This document shows, piece by piece, positions 1-13,200 of a DNA stretch of 64,000 nucleotides. The notes under the pieces were generated by a model. The model had not been told where the DNA came from, searched no databases, and worked only from the letters and a program-made list of their open reading frames with translations. Position numbers and translations under genes: made by a program. The number at the start of each line of letters is the position of its first letter. The first letter of the stretch is position 1. Origin of the DNA: Lichenostomus cassidix (Eukaryota; Chordata; Aves; Passeriformes; Meliphagidae); the NCBI GenBank assembly GCA_008360975.2, contig CM039194.1:12138426-12202425 (forward strand), given 5' to 3'.

Positions 1-3000
1 ATCTATTTACAGCTGCAGCAGGAAATAATAATTCCTACTGAAATTCATGGCATATGTGGTATTCACAAACCGCCTTATTTCTTTAATCTTTAATTTATTT
101 TTTTACTGTATCTGTCAACTCCTTCACATTCCAGGTGTTACTTTTTCCCAAACACTGGTATTCAAATACCAACATTGCAAGTCAGGCAATTTTAAAGTTA
201 TTATCTCTTTAGAGACATTTTTGCTTTCAAATGAAAAAAAAAAAAAAGAAATCTATGAGAAAGAAAAAAAACTTGCAGGAGCCCCTGAGCCTGGAGCAGC
301 CAGAGGGAGCCCAGATTCTCACGGAGCTGCTAAACCTCACATAAATCTCCACCAGAGCATCTGGTTTATTCTGTAACTTCTTGGGAACTGCTGTGTTTGC
401 AGATTCAGCACAGGTCCCTCCTGGGCTGGGGTGCAGAAGTTCTTTTCATGCTGCTGAACTCTTCCCCTGCCGGGTGACCCCCAGGAAGGACAGGGCCCCT
501 GTGGGTAAGCCAGGGCAGGGTGGGGGTCCTGCATGGGCTGGGTGCCCCCAGCATCACTCCAGCCCTGCAGTGTCTCCCGTGGGCAGTTTTGTGTGGAGCT
601 GTCATAGCTGATGTGTGCCAGACAGGGGACAAGTGCCTGGCAAAGCTGCCAGAGACCCCTTGCACACAGAATCACTGAGTTCAGCTGTGCCTCTGCAGAC
701 ATTCCACACACACCTTGCTCAATCCATTTAACCTTTTTTACCCTGTTTCAACCCGCAGAGTCACCCTGTTTGGTCAGAGGCAGGTTTGACCTGGTGGTGG
801 TTAGGCAGGATTAGGTGTTCGCTTCCGATCAGCCCTGGGATGAGCTGTGCTCCTCACTCTCTGAAACACTCACAACATTCATCCCATCCCTCAGTTACAA
901 GTTAGTGGCTGAAGTCCAGCCCTGGTGCTGGAACTCTGGTTCTATTCCTGGTCATGTTGCAGTCTTGTTGGGCTCTTTCCCTCTTCTATGGGTCACTGGA
1001 GAGCTTTGGTTTTTCTTGGGACCCTCAGCCATCACCCTGCTCAGGCTGTGCTGAGCCTGTGCCAGAAGCACAGGCAGGAGGACACAGACAGTGGCATATT
1101 CATGGAAATTGGAAACTTGAGCTGAGTGACTGCTGCTCATGTGCCTGGGAGTGACAGTGTCATGTCCCAGTGGGGTGAGATGCCCTCCATGCCCACCCCA
1201 GGTCCCACTTGCTCCCACTTGTGTTTCCACACCTGGTTTGCTCAGTGGTCAATGGCATGAGCTGGATCTTCACGGGTCCTGCTTATTTAGTAGAAAAACA
1301 GCTGCCTTCTTCCATCCCATGTGATGCTGCAAGGGAAATGACCCTGAGGGAGCCCCTCTTCCACCTGCAATACACCATGGCCACGGGTTGTCCTGTCTTC
1401 AACTCTCTTACACTTAAGAAGTGGCTTAGGAAAGTCTCTTTCTCCTTGCAATGGGACAGCAGGAGAGAGACACTGTCAAAAATAAAACTGAGCTGGCTGA
1501 CAAACAGATTTGCAGCCTGGAGGTTGGTGTTTTGCTCTGTGGAGGTTCTCTTATTAGGGTGCCTAAAGACCAGTTTTCCTTTGCACCACCTCAAACTCCT
1601 GCTACCACTTGGATGGTGTCAGAATTTAATTATATTGCTGAGACTGCCCGGTGTCCATCTGATTTGGCCCAAATGGGTGGATGTGCCAAGGACTCATGAG
1701 GGAGAATGGATGGACAGGGTGGGAGGTATACAAAGATCCCCTTTCCTGCCAGAACCAGGCTACAAGCGAGGTTATATGGGTTGCTGGGTCACTAAAAAAA
1801 TCTCTTCCTGCACATCTGCAGCAGTGATGGGCAATATCTTGTCCACACTGATACACCCAGGGATATATCCATGGATTTCCCTGGAGCTGTTCTGAGCTTG
1901 CTCCCTCTCCTTCCCACAGAAGCACTGCTCTCAGCATCAGAAATTCAGGAGAAGATGGGCAAACACCACTGCCGGGCAAACAAATGGCCAGGCATCATCC
2001 CTCTCGACTCCCTGGAACAGGATTTTGTCATTTTGGGTGGAGAAGCAAATATTCACAGCTGTGTTTATTCCCTGCCTATGTGCTCTTCTGCAGAGGAAAA
2101 CACCAGGAACTTGTCAGCAAACTGCCAGGCATGGGTGTCCTCCCTTGGAGTGCCAGCTGCCCCCATGGCCCAGGCAGAGTTCCACAGCTCACCCTGTGTG
2201 CCTGTAGAGCATCAGAGGAGCTTAGGATGAGACAGCAGGGCTAGCTTTGACTGTATTTTTCTGGTAGAAAGCAGCAGAAAGCAGCAGCTTGCAGACCCGT
2301 GGGATGTACATCTGTGTGCACAGACATGTGGGTCTTGATAGCACCAAGATCTGTCCATATCTGGGGAACCCAGGAGGGATTCAGGCTGGCTTTGGCCAAA
2401 CACCCCTGGCCCATGGAACAGGTTCCTGGGAGTGCTTAGGCATCATGTGGGCTTTCTCCACTGAATTTTTTAAGACTGCACCAAAAGCACTGCCCCCTGT
2501 CTAAACTCAGTACAGGGAGAAGGAAGGTAACCCTCTTGGTGACAGAGAAATGCTGTCATTCTAGGGTTTTCTGTCTTTCCTCTGTTCTGATCCATGCACA
2601 TTCAAGTGATGGCACCTTGGTTTTGGGCTTCCTAGCAAAGAGCTGGGCTTTCCTTAGCCCTGCCAGGCAGCCTCTCCTCAGCCCACAGCAGGACCTGCAG
2701 CTCTGTTCCTCTCAGGAAATACGTGTCATGACAGTGGAGATTTATGGTCCATCCTCCTGGGGTGCCTCTGAATCCCTCCTGCTTTTTCCACCATGCAATT
2801 CCACCAAAGCCCAGGTACTTCTCAACAAGAAGAAACACTCTGGTGCTAAATGGGAAGGATTTAAATCCAGTAGAAACCTCCCAACTCTCTTTCCCACTGG
2901 TCCCCAGGGCATTGCCATGTTCCTCCTGAGCTCTCCACGGGTGGTTCTGAGTCTCCCCCATGCCCTCAGGGATGCTCCCTCCCTTCCACCACTCCCCTTC

Positions 3001-3041
3001 ATCCCCCCTGGGCTCACCCCCAGCTCTGCTCTCTCTGCCAG
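1..3041 (+). other. CDX1: CDX1 intron 1 (3' portion)
   Basis: No coding exon is recognisable here on either strand. An A-rich stretch lies at about 232-270, and a short imperfect repeat of gcagcagaaa at about 2271-2294. The open frames are short and do not resemble known proteins. It is assigned to the intron because the first CDX1 exon in the window starts in mid-codon and CDX1 intron 1 is long in other vertebrates. Confidence 0.75.
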
Positions 3042-3187
3042 GCAAGACCAGGACGAAAGACAAGTACCGGGTGGTGTACACAGACCACCAGCGCCTGGAG
3101 CTGGAGAAGGAGTTCCACTACAGCCGCTACATCACCATCCGCCGCAAGGCCGAGCTGGCCGCAGCCCTCGGGCTGACCGAACGGCAG
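3042..3187 (+). CDS. CDX1: CDX1 exon 2 (homeodomain, helices 1-2 and start of helix 3)
   Basis: The acceptor tctctgccag precedes 3042 and the donor gtcagt follows 3187. The exon is 146 bp, starts two bases into a codon and ends on a codon boundary after LTERQ. It carries the caudal-family segment [16 protein letters not shown] and [21 protein letters not shown]. The downstream intron is only 223 bp. Confidence 0.95.
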
Positions 3188-3617
3188 GTCAGTGCTGCAG
3201 CATCCTGGCAAAACCATGTCCTGGGTGGAGATGAGGATGGGGAGGGTGAGGGCTGTAGCCCTAGCAGTTAGAGGAGGCCCCACTTTTCTCCAGAGACATC
3301 CCTTCCTTTCCAAACTTTGGGATGCCCTCCGTGCCCTGCTGAGACTGACGGTTGTCATCCTTGCCTGAATCCATCCTCATTTCTGCATTGCCATCTTTTC
3401 CTTTCTGCAGGTGAAGATCTGGTTCCAGAATCGGAGGGCGAAGGAGAGGAAGGTGAACAAGAAGAAGCTGCAGCAGCAGAGCCAGCCCACCAGCACCACC
3501 ACACCAACCCCACCAGCTGTCAGCACGCTGGGACCCATTGGAGGTCTCTGCAGCAGCAATGCCCCCAACCTCATCTCCTCATCTCCACTGACGATCAAGG
3601 AAGAATTCATGCCTTAA
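3042..3617 (+). CDS. CDX1: CDX1 homeobox transcription factor, 3' part (last two coding exons)
   Basis: Caudal-type homeodomain transcription factor, which in vertebrates patterns the posterior axis and intestinal epithelium and acts in the nucleus on TTTAT-type sites. Two spliced exons encode nearly all of the caudal homeodomain ([18 protein letters not shown], then [14 protein letters not shown]) followed by a Gln/Ser/Thr/Pro-rich tail ending in KEEFMP. The tail block GGLCSSNAP...[10 protein letters not shown] resembles the end of mammalian CDX1 (GGLCPSN, SSP, KEEF), and SLC6A7 and CAMK2A lie downstream as in mammals. This supports CDX1 over CDX2 or CDX4. The first exon, with the start codon and activation region, is not in the window: exon 3042 needs one base from an upstream exon to complete its first Gly codon, and no upstream coding exon was found. 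The gene is therefore partial at its 5' end because of the window edge, not because it is broken. Confidence 0.95.
3411..3617 (+). CDS. CDX1: CDX1 exon 3 (recognition helix and C-terminus)
   Basis: The acceptor ctttctgcag precedes 3411. The exon opens [19 protein letters not shown], the DNA-recognition helix and basic end of the homeodomain, and runs 68 codons to TAA at 3615-3617. The split between LTERQ and VKIWF is the usual intron position inside caudal-type homeodomains. Confidence 0.95.
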   Translation: MKIWFQNRRAKERKVNKKKLQQQSQPTSTTTPTPPAVSTLGPIGGLCSSNAPNLISSSPLTIKEEFMP

Positions 3618-4920
3618 CCCTCTTCACCAGCTACAGACCCCAAGAGAAAAGCACTATGCAGCAGAGCCCAGCCAGCCCATGTGCTCTGAAGGGTGACAGT
3701 CCCTTCCCAAAGACATGACTGTCCCTGGCTGAACTGATGGGACAGACAGCGAGGCTGGGCAAGGTGGCACTGGGACCTTCCCGAGGGACTGGTGGGCTCT
3801 CCCCTGTGTGAAAAACACAGGTTAGGTACTGCTGTCTCATAGGAATCACACACCAGTCTGGTTTTTAGTCCTTGTAGCCCAAGGCAAGGTCCTGATGTCA
3901 GCAGAAGGAAGGGGGTGATAGTAGAGGAGGGCTTTCCCATGGTGCTCCAGGTGCTTCCTTTGGTGCTTCTGGCAATCCAGCGGCTTGGTGCTTTTGGGCA
4001 GCTTGAACAAGACTGAAGTAGAAAAAACACCTGGCTGGACTCAAGGCAAAATGAATTTCTGCTGAAATGATCTCCTGGGAAGTGGGGTGAGGAGGGCAGA
4101 GCAACCTGGGCTCTGGGAACCAGGTAAGACCCCTGGCTGTAGGACATGACAGGGGAGCCCTTCAAACCACTGTGATGATGGCAAGCTGGAGCACATCCTT
4201 GGCAAGAGCACCTGAACATCCCCACCCTGTTCCCCAGTGACCCTGGCAGTGCCCAATCCTGCATGCCCAGCTCTGCCCCAGCAGCCACACAGAGCCATGT
4301 GGAAGTGTCCCCAGCGGCCCTGGTTCCTCTGGCTGTGCCATGGCAAGATGGCACTGCAGCCATCCTCCACCTGCAGCACAGGGAGGGGGTGGAAGGAAGC
4401 CCAGTATAGGCACACAGGGGGAAGACCACCCTGCTGAGCCCTGCCATGGGGAAGGGAAGTAGAATGGAAGATTTGCCACCAGGATAAGGTCCAAGAACCA
4501 GCCCCAGGCTGTCCAGAAGGTTCAATACTGAGAGAGGTTTTGGGTGCTAGTCCAAGGGACCACAGTAGCTGCAGGCACCAGGAGCTGCTGCCAGGTGGGC
4601 AGGGTCCTCCTCAGGCATGTGATAAAGGTCCTGATATTGGATGATGGAGAGGTGGTTTCCAGAAAGACAGAAAAGCATCTCTTTTCCTGTTTTCTTTAAA
4701 ACTACAGATTACAGGACTACAGATTTTGTCTTCCCTGTCTCCCTGCTCCTCCATGCACTACAGTCCCTTTCACCCACTGTGCTCTCTAGGCCAGTTAGCT
4801 AAACCCCATCCATTCCTACTGATGAGCTGCAGCTGAGAAGTCCCTTTATCCTGCTGAGTCTTGATCATTGTATAGACCCAGGTTAACGTACAGCCCAGTT
4901 TCAGCAACCCCAAAGGCCAG

Positions 4921-4964
4921 TGGGGCACAGCTGGGGCACAGCTGGGGCACAGCTAGGGCACAGG
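4921..4964. repeat. 11-bp minisatellite, about 4 copies
   Basis: The unit tggggcacagc is repeated head to tail, with a variant last copy (tagggcacagg). It lies in the probable CDX1 3'UTR. Confidence 0.85.
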
Positions 4965-5488
4965 AGGGTCTGTGGATCCTGCTCACAGCTGCACCAAGTT
5001 CTCCTCAGCTGTGGCTTCCAAAGATGAAGACAGGGGGGAGGGAGCACAAGCTTTGCATGGTGGCTTGTTTGACCTTTCTCAGCATTTTCTCTCCAAGCTC
5101 TGGGAAGATGGAGCAGCAGACATGTCCCTAATGCCTGAAGAGCACCCAGCCAAACCCTCATATCATACCTGGCACTGCTTGTGCCTCACATCCCTTGGCC
5201 ACACTGTCCACTGCCAGCCCCCACTGCTCCCAGCCCCCCCAGCGCAAAGTGCCCAGGTGTACTGTGGCTTTTACAAGTGGGTCCTTGTTATCCCACTGTG
5301 TCCCCTGCTCTGCTCCAGCCTCCAAAGGCTCTGGATCTCCCTCCTGCCAGTGACACTTCCCACAGCCACTGTTACCAGGTGTGCTTGGTGATGAGGACAA
5401 ATGTTTGCATCGACTCAGGACTTCAGCTCAGTTTTTGTGTATATAAGGCAGAACTGGTTTTCCTTTTTATTTTTTAGGCATCAGTGAA

Positions 5489-5494
5489 AATAAA
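5489..5494 (+). terminator. CDX1: Candidate CDX1 polyadenylation signal AATAAA
   Basis: Canonical hexamer followed 15-40 bp later by the GT-rich segment cctgtgtgacacaggtttg, the usual layout of a cleavage site. It is the first such combination after the CDX1 stop codon. Confidence 0.5.
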
Positions 5495-5510
5495 AACAAG
5501 CAGGAATCCT

Positions 5511-8500
5511 GTGTGACACAGGTTTGTTGCTGTCATTCCCGACCTGTGGTGCTGCAGCAGGGGAAGGTGCCAGCTCCAGAGCCACACTAGTGCTGATGTC
5601 CTTGAGCACAGCCAGGGTTGGAAAGGGTGTTTTGAGGCTCAGCCTTGTCCCTGTAGCACACAGTGTGACTGTCCCACAGGGGCACTGCTGGCTGTGGCAC
5701 AGCTCACATCATGGCATGGCACTGCCACATTTCATTCCTTTGGCACCGAGAGGGATGGCAGTGCTGGGTGACACCACAGCTGCAAACTCACAGCACTGAA
5801 GACAGAGGGGGAGAGGGTGAGGCCATGGCTGGGCTGGCAGAGGCCAAAGAACAAGGCCAGCTGCCCACGGATGTGGTTGCCTCCCATTGGCACCTCCTGG
5901 TCTCTAATCTCATTTTATGGCTGTCAATGGGCTGAATATCCTCCTTGTCCAAGATGAACAAACAGAGAATGAGGATGTGAGATAGTGCCTGGGACAGCTG
6001 GCATTGGTGCATGACACTCTCCCCTCTCCATCCCATCAGTGTTCCCCTTGTCTAGCAGGGCACTGAGCAAGGGGTTGCCCTTGAATTCCTGCCCCAAATG
6101 GCTCCTCCAGCCCCAAAACTCCTCCCAGTGCTAAGCATTGCCTGGGAAGAGGTGGGAACGAGGTGTGTTGAGGTGCCAGGACAAGACAGCTGGCTGTGGA
6201 GGGACACCTGAAGCAGGATAAAGTCCTTGTGGGTGGAGGAGGTGGAGGAGTGGGAACGGGATGAGGTGGCATTGCTGAGAGAGGGACAGAGCAAAGGGTT
6301 TGTTCCTGCAATTGCAACAGAGGCTGCACCTACTGCTGCACCTACCACTGCACCCTGGTGACCCCACACTCACCAGCACGGTGCCAGGCTGCCCAGGGCA
6401 CGGGAGAACCACCTCAGTGCACCTTTGCAAGGAAATGTGGGGAACCAGGAGCTGAAACAGGCAGGGGGAGGCAAAGGCAATGGAGCTGGTGCCATATGGG
6501 AAAGGGATAAGACTGGATCAGCCACCTGCCTCAAGAGCTGGGCTGGGCTGGGGAAGCTGGGGCTGCTTCTGTGTGCAGACTCTAGATGGTCCCCATGGCT
6601 GGCTCACTCACACTCAACATCCTCCCTTACTGGGCTTTGGTTGCCTTTAACATCCAATTTTATCATTGCCACATGGAGAGCAGCAGTGGGATCCTGCCCT
6701 GGCAGGGGATGGGGTGATGGCAGCCCAGCCTTGGGCATCACTACTGTCTGCAAGGGGGGACCCTGCAGATAACAGCGGGGAGGGGAACTGAGTCCTGCTG
6801 GGGGTTAAATGTGCATTTCCCAAATCCACCTGCAGTGTTGGGCGGCCTGCAGGGAGACGAGGGGCTGGGACAGAGGGAAGATGCTCCACCGCCCGCCCAG
6901 AGAGGCTGTGGGTGCCGTTGACAGGATGAAATTCCAACTGATACCCTAATCTGGCGCCTGCCTGTTTGCACAGCAGGGTAAAAGTCCAGGGAGCCGTGGG
7001 CTGTGCCCTTGGGTCCCTGCCACCCGTGTGTGCACAGGGAGCCGGTGCTGGCGGGAAGAGGCAATAAATGCACCCACACACCCTGTCACCCCTTCCCCCT
7101 ACACATACACACGCCCCTTGACCAGGTGACGAAATGCATCTGCTGCGTTCCCCCTCCCATGTCCTCCCCTGCGCCCTGCATCTGCCGTTTGGGCAGGGAT
7201 GGGTGAACCATGCAGGGCCCTCCCTGTGCCAGGAAATGGGCTGATGGACACCATGTCCTCACCAGCTTTGGGACTTTCGGTTCAAACCTCCTGGACACGT
7301 GTCACATTGACGGTTTCATCCGTGGCAGGTGACAAACACCTGGTTGTAGCACCTGCAGCAGCTGTGTCTCGAGTCACATGTCCCACATGGAGCCCCATCC
7401 TCATGGGGACAGCCTGCCCTCATAGCCAGAGGACCCTGGGGGCTGTCCTCTGCAAGTTCCCACAGTTTCTCCCTGCTCCTCCCTCTGCACTTTTCATCAG
7501 CTCCCACTGCCCAGCTTCACCCCTCCTTGGAGAAATCTTGAAACCGTCATCAAAATAAGGCCAAGCACAGCAGGTGGCCGAGCACACCCAGCCTGCCAGC
7601 AGCCTCCAGCATGGCACAATTCCCAGCAGTGACTAACCAGAGCACCACTGCCTTGTCGCCTTCCTCCTGGCTGCTGCACAGATCTGGGCACGGTCCCATC
7701 TTGCTGCCAGCCTCCTTCTCTCCTCTTCCCAGGCGGCTGCCACCCGGATGTGTGTGGGCTGCCCAGGCAGGGTGGGCAGGGGTGTTTCCCCAGCCTGTGT
7801 TCTGCCCTCTCTTTGCCCTCTGGCATCAGGAAGTGCAGGCAGTGCCAGTGTCTGTCAGTGATGCACTGGGATGGAGAGACCCATTCTGTGCTTTAGGCTA
7901 TGAGAAGGTAAAGGTTTACTTGGTGTCCCAGGGGTGGCTCAGAGGTGGAGTGGGAGAAATCAAAACTTGCTAGAAAATGCTGGCAAGCCCTGTGTGTGCT
8001 ACCTAGTGCAAGCCCCTTGGGGATCAGGGCATGGGGATAGTTGTGCAACACCCCTGTCTTCCTCCTGAACTCTCTTGGGGTTTTGGGGGTCCCTAGACTG
8101 CACTGCTCCTTCTGGCTCCTACTGCCCCTGGTGTGTGCTGTTCCATGAAGTGGGTTTCTTACCTGCTCCAGGGCAATGCAAGGCTTGATCCAGCCCTGCA
8201 GTGCTAATCTGGAACATCCTAGGTGTCTGGGGTGGGATATCTACTCCCTGGTAGTCTCAGGCGATGAAGAGCTGATGGTGCTACCAGAGTAGCACCAGAT
8301 AAACCAGAAAAGCAAGTTCCTAGTATAGAGCATCCCAGAAGAAGTGGTATTGACATGGACATTTCAGGACACCAACAGCCCTGGATGTCTCTGCTGGAAA
8401 ATACTGCCCTGGACACAAGAGTATGAGGCCATGGAGTCTGCCCAGGAGTACTGAATAGTTCATGTAGAGATCAGTCCATACTAGTGACATGTGGCCTGGA

Positions 8501-9950
8501 CAGCTGTAATAAGGTGGCACAGCCTCTCCCTTTCCATGTCATGGAGCTGGCCATGGAACATCTCTCTTTAGGTGGATCCCAAAGGAAAAAGTCAAAGGGC
8601 TGATTCAGATTGCACTGGCATGAAAGGCAAACAAAGCATTCCTGCCTTGCATGAAGGGTGAGGTAGGGACAGTGCCATCAGCCTGGCCAGTTCCAGGTTC
8701 AGCATTCCCAGCCAGCATCCTGGGAGAGGGAGAAGTGATGGGTGAGTCCAAAGCAGAACCTGCCTGAGTGAATTCCCAAAGATTTTTTTTATTTTTGAGG
8801 AAGTTGTGAGTGTGTGGAAAGAGATGTTAGTCGGGTTTTATAACTTTGCTCTTTCCTCCTTTCCCTGGAAAATCCAGGTAAATGTTAGCTCTGAAAGACC
8901 CATTGTGCAAAGGTTGAGCCACTTCATCGTGTTGGATTTTGCAGAAATGTGTCTTTATGCTCAGGATCCATTTCCTTTCAGGGAAAATTTTCAGAAGTGC
9001 TTAGAGGGCTGTAGGAGCAGGACTGCTGTTAGATGTCCTGGAGATTTGCTTTTACATCAGGCAGTCTGGGTTCTCTCTGTTCCAGCCCTGCCATTGTCCT
9101 CGTCATTCCCAATGCTGCCCACTCAGCCTTAAACCTGAGCAAAGCAGCCAGGCAGAGGTCTGGGTCAGGTTGGAGCCTGCAGGACATTTGCAAGGGAAAG
9201 GGACACATCCAGTGTCAGAACACTGGGCACAGTCCAGGGGTGAAGAGATGGACAAGTGGATATTATCATGGGAAAAACGCATTGCTGTTGGTCCTGAGCT
9301 GTCCTGGCCCTGCACTGGCCCTGAGGCATGTGGAGTTGTCCCTTCTCCCATATGTCTCCAGCCATAAAGGAGACATTTCCAGCATGAAAGTGGGAGGAGA
9401 AGGCACAGACCAGCTCTGCCACCTCATTGGGAAGTTGATTGAGCATGAGGGTGGACAGCATGCGTCTCTCTGGACATTGGGGTTCCAGTGTCCCACTGCT
9501 GAGTCAACAGGGACATCTGCATCCTGGCGATGTGACCTGTGCTCCAGCATTGGGCCCATGATATGCTGGGCTCAGATGTTCACCCTGAGAACTGCCCAAG
9601 GATTCCTCTTGCCCTCAGCAGGGTGGGATGTGGGATTCCCTATCCAAAGGGACTGAGGGCTGTGGAGCATCCCTCTCCCCCGGACTGAAGGGTGGGCTCA
9701 GCCAGCATGGGGTACAATCACTTCTGACTTGCTCAAGCTCCAGCTGTGTCCTGTCACCGGAAAATCATCTCAGAGCCAGACAGGAATGTGCTGGGAGCTT
9801 CTGGCATCTGCACTCGCACTGCTGCCACTGCTACGTGGGGTGCCCAGAGACAGAGTACCCCCAAAGTCAGCTCCTAGGGACACCTGATGCATCTGTGGCA
9901 TGAGAGGGCAGCAGCCGTTCCCCCTTGCTGCCCAGGTGGGGGACTGAGGT
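5511..9950. other. CDX1-SLC6A7 intergenic region
   Basis: I see no coding exon, RNA gene or recognisable transposon. A short pyrimidine/CA-rich run lies at about 7070-7125 and a 12-bp triplicate (ctgcacctac-like) at about 6318-6352. An AATAAA at 7063-7068 could serve a longer CDX1 transcript. Confidence 0.6.
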
Positions 9951-10219
9951 CCCGAACCCCCCTTTCCCCGTCAGGAGCGCGTTTGACAGACAGACCTCCC
10001 TCCTCCCTCCCTGCTCCGCGCGCAGCCATCCTCCACTCGAGGCAAACCTTTCCTCCAGCCTCGCTCCTCTCGTTCCCCAGCTCCCCCCGCCAGCAGGTGG
10101 GTGCCCACCGCCCCCCCGTGCCGGCCATCGTTTCCCCGCTCCCCCTTCGCCCTCCCCAGCGCCGGAGAGAGCGAGACGGAAAGTGCCGGAGCGGGGAGCG
10201 CATAGCAACAGGGTCTGGG
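9951..10219 (+). promoter_or_regulatory. SLC6A7: SLC6A7 CpG-rich promoter and 5'UTR region
   Basis: CpG density rises sharply from about 9950 and stays high to about 10700, spanning the first coding exon. No TATA box is visible close to the ATG. The transcription start cannot be fixed from sequence alone, and the boundary between promoter and 5'UTR is unknown. Confidence 0.6.
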
Positions 10220-10252
10220 ATGAAGCAGCTTCGGCAGCAGCATCTCCGGAAG
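10220..10252 (+). CDS. SLC6A7: SLC6A7 coding exon 1 (11-codon start exon)
   Basis: ATG followed by [11 protein letters not shown] and the donor gtgaga. The 33 bp end on a codon boundary and join in phase to exon 2. Mammalian PROT also begins with a short Lys/Leu/Gln-rich leader before PVTPDLL, which decides this start. The exon sits in the CpG-rich segment, 5.5 kb from exon 2. Confidence 0.88.
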
Positions 10253-13200
10253 GTGAGAGCCGGGAGCGGGGATGCCCCAGGGATGGGAGCAGGGGAGCAG
10301 GGGTACCCCCGGCAGGTGAGAGGCAGGAGCGAGGGCACCTCAGGGCCGGGAGCGGGAGCAAGGATATCCCCCGGCTGGGAGCGGGAGAGTGATGCCCATC
10401 GCCTCGCATCCCGTCAGCGGGAGCCTTCGTGGGCAGCCGACAGGGATTAGTCGATATCAGGGAATAGTGTTCATGCGCGGGGTCAGAGCGGGATGGTGGG
10501 CAGAGGGATGGGGCATTTCGTGCCCACCGCTCCTCCTGAGCAGGAGGCACAGCCGCCCCCCCAGCCCTCTCCTGCCAGCGATGCTGCCGCCGGTGGGTGA
10601 CTCATGTTGTGTCTGGCCGGGCGCCGTGGGTGGCACCGGGGGCAGAGCTGTCTCCCCGCAGCCTGGCACCCCGAGGACACTGCTCCCACCAGCCCCGGGA
10701 CCGCCCGGGCTCTGGGTCCCTGCCCCGGGATGAGCACAGGGAGCTGGGCAGTGCCTTTCCCACCTGCAGCTCGGATCGCCTCCTCATCCTCTGCTGCAGG
10801 ATTTGAAGGGGTGTGGGTGATGAGGGGTCACCTGGATGCTGAGCTCTGGGTTCAGGACAGGGCTGGCAGAGCTACAGACCCTTTTTACATCCTGCTGGAA
10901 ACCCTTTTTAGACCCAATTGTCAGGATTTCCCATCCTAGGCTCCTTTGCACTGCCACTTTGCTCTTACCAGTTTGAGTTCCCATTTTCCCCCTCATTGGG
11001 GACTGAGTCCTTTCTCTGGGGACACAGTGGAACAGGGTGGCAGAGGTGGTGTCAGCCTCAGCTCCATCATGGGGATGTGCTGCTGCTGAGTGGGTCAGCC
11101 CTTTCTGCAGCATCCCAGGCAGTAACCCAGGGCTGGGAGCCTCTCCAGCTACACCCTCTGCCAAACCATGCCCACTGAACACAGAGCAGGTTGACTCCAA
11201 CCTCTGCCAGTGTTCAGATGAATGAAAACCCAGGAGAGTTTCATCCCTGCCAGGAAATTCCTAGGATATTGGGAAATGACGTAAAAAACCCAGCAGTATC
11301 CTGGTGACAGCCACCAGGCCCTGACAGCCTATTTCTCCACTCTTGTTTGGAGGCATCATTTGGCTCCTCTCTTTCCTACGAATTGCTTTTCCAGATGACT
11401 TTGTGACTGCAAGATCCATTAAAAGTGGTCTTTGCCCCTTCCAATGGCTTTCTGAGTTACTTGATGTTGGTGACCCTCTTCAGCATTTATTCAGGAATTC
11501 ATTTAGTCCTGTGGCAATCCGTTGGGAGGGAAAGCAGATGTCTCTGGAGTTATTTTCCCTATTCCCAGTACTGCTCAGAGCCCTCTGTCCTTCATTACTC
11601 AAAAACACTATTGCTGAGCTCCAGATGGAGGACCTGGTGCTCACAGCCACCCTGGGACCACTGTGTACAGTGCTGGCATTGGGCTTGCCTGGAGCTGGTG
11701 GTGGCTGATGGAGATATGTGCCCAGCCCCATTGCAGCACCCACCCAGGATCCTGACAGCCTCCTCTTCCTCTCATTATGATCCACTTGCCATTGGTGAGT
11801 TGGAGTTTTAAACCTTCTTGCCAAATATATTTTAGACATATGTAAATGCTTCTTTAATAGAGAAGACCTTTCTCAGGCTTTAAGGATTTCAGGTTGGCTT
11901 TTGCATAACAGTATTTCCAGTAGAGCTGAGTGGATGTTTTCATTTGTTTGATTATTTGCTTTGGGGGTTTTTTGGTAGAAATGGACTAAATTCTACTGGA
12001 GCCAGTGGTGGGAGCCATGGCTCATTCTGTCCCTTCCCATACCTGGCCAGGCTGCTGAGCAGCATCCTCCTGCTTGGGCCACTGCCCTCCTCTGCCTGCC
12101 ACAAACTGTGCCAAAACTTCCCCAGAGTTTTCAGATGAAAGACCACTAACATTTGTGTCTGTGCACACTCCCTACACTTTGGACATTGCAGTAATGAGTT
12201 TGCTCCAGTCTCAGCCATCTCCAGCCCCCAAACTCCCTGTGCTGGCTCCACCACCTCTTGGTCCCTCTCATGGCATCTGCTGTGACCCCAGGGTGGGTTC
12301 ACCCAGGGTCAGTGCAGCCCTTTGAGGGGCTCTTCCACACCACCACAGCAGCGCTTTATTTACTTCACTTTCTAAGTGATATTACATTTGAATTAATTTT
12401 TATCATTTAATTTTTTTTCTCTCTCAGAGATTAACGAGCGATTCAAACTAATCTGAAGTGACTCACACTTTAGAGACTCACTGTGCTCAGATCCGCAGGG
12501 GAGAAATCTGTTGCCGGGTGGCATTTCTCTTGCTCAAAGGCTGTGATCCACACACAAAACACTGACAAAATAACCCCACAATGCCAGCTTGAATGGAGAC
12601 AAAATAGGATGAAAACATACCTTTGATCTGGCTGGGGTTTTTTTCACTCAGATACAGCCGAGTTTTGGTTTAAGTAAATTGGTTTAGAGAAAATAATTAG
12701 CACAGAGCCATTTCCTTATAGACCTGAGCTCTTATCTTGGCAGAGATTAAAGTGGTTTTTCTTCTTGGTGACCTTTGCTTTGCTGGCTTCTTTGGGAGCA
12801 TCTTTTGGTGAATAATGGAAAGTGATGCTGTGTTCAAAGAGGCCGTGGTTGCCAAGGGAGCTGTTAGTCCCCGTCTGTTTATAACTGCAAGACAGGAGCC
12901 TGGCTTGAAGGATGGCAGCTGACGGTGGAAAGAACTAGAGCAATACTGTGTAGCACTGGAGCACTTCAGCTGCTGCTGAAAAAAGAGAATTTCTGTTGTG
13001 ACAGAGGCTGAAAGAGAGCATTAATCCTAAAAAAAAGGCCTAGAATCAAGCTGGTGTGTGAGATTTCCAGCAGTCTGAAGTAGGGAGGTGTGCTTCTCTC
13101 TGCTATTTGGGACAAAGATGAGCTGGAATCCTTAAATACTGTGCTTTGTAATTTGTTTCAAGTCAGGCAAATAGGCCAGTTTTTCTGTGATTTCTGTGAT

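Larger units (their letters stand above)
3618..5510 (+). other. CDX1: CDX1 3'UTR (approximate extent)
   Basis: Non-coding sequence from the CDX1 stop to a plausible polyadenylation site. It includes a four-copy 11-bp minisatellite at 4921-4964. The end is inferred from the AATAAA at 5489-5494 followed by a GT-rich stretch (about 5509-5532). A shorter form or a longer one (next AATAAA at 7063-7068) is possible. Confidence 0.5.

Noticed and set aside
401..430. RE1/NRSF-like motif (ttcagcacaggtccc)
   Set aside because: Only the left half fits the RE1 consensus; the right half does not.
1..3041. CDX1 exon 1 within the window
   Set aside because: No frame carries the expected N-terminal or pre-homeodomain motif (such as the hexapeptide-like YEWMR), so exon 1 must lie outside the left edge.
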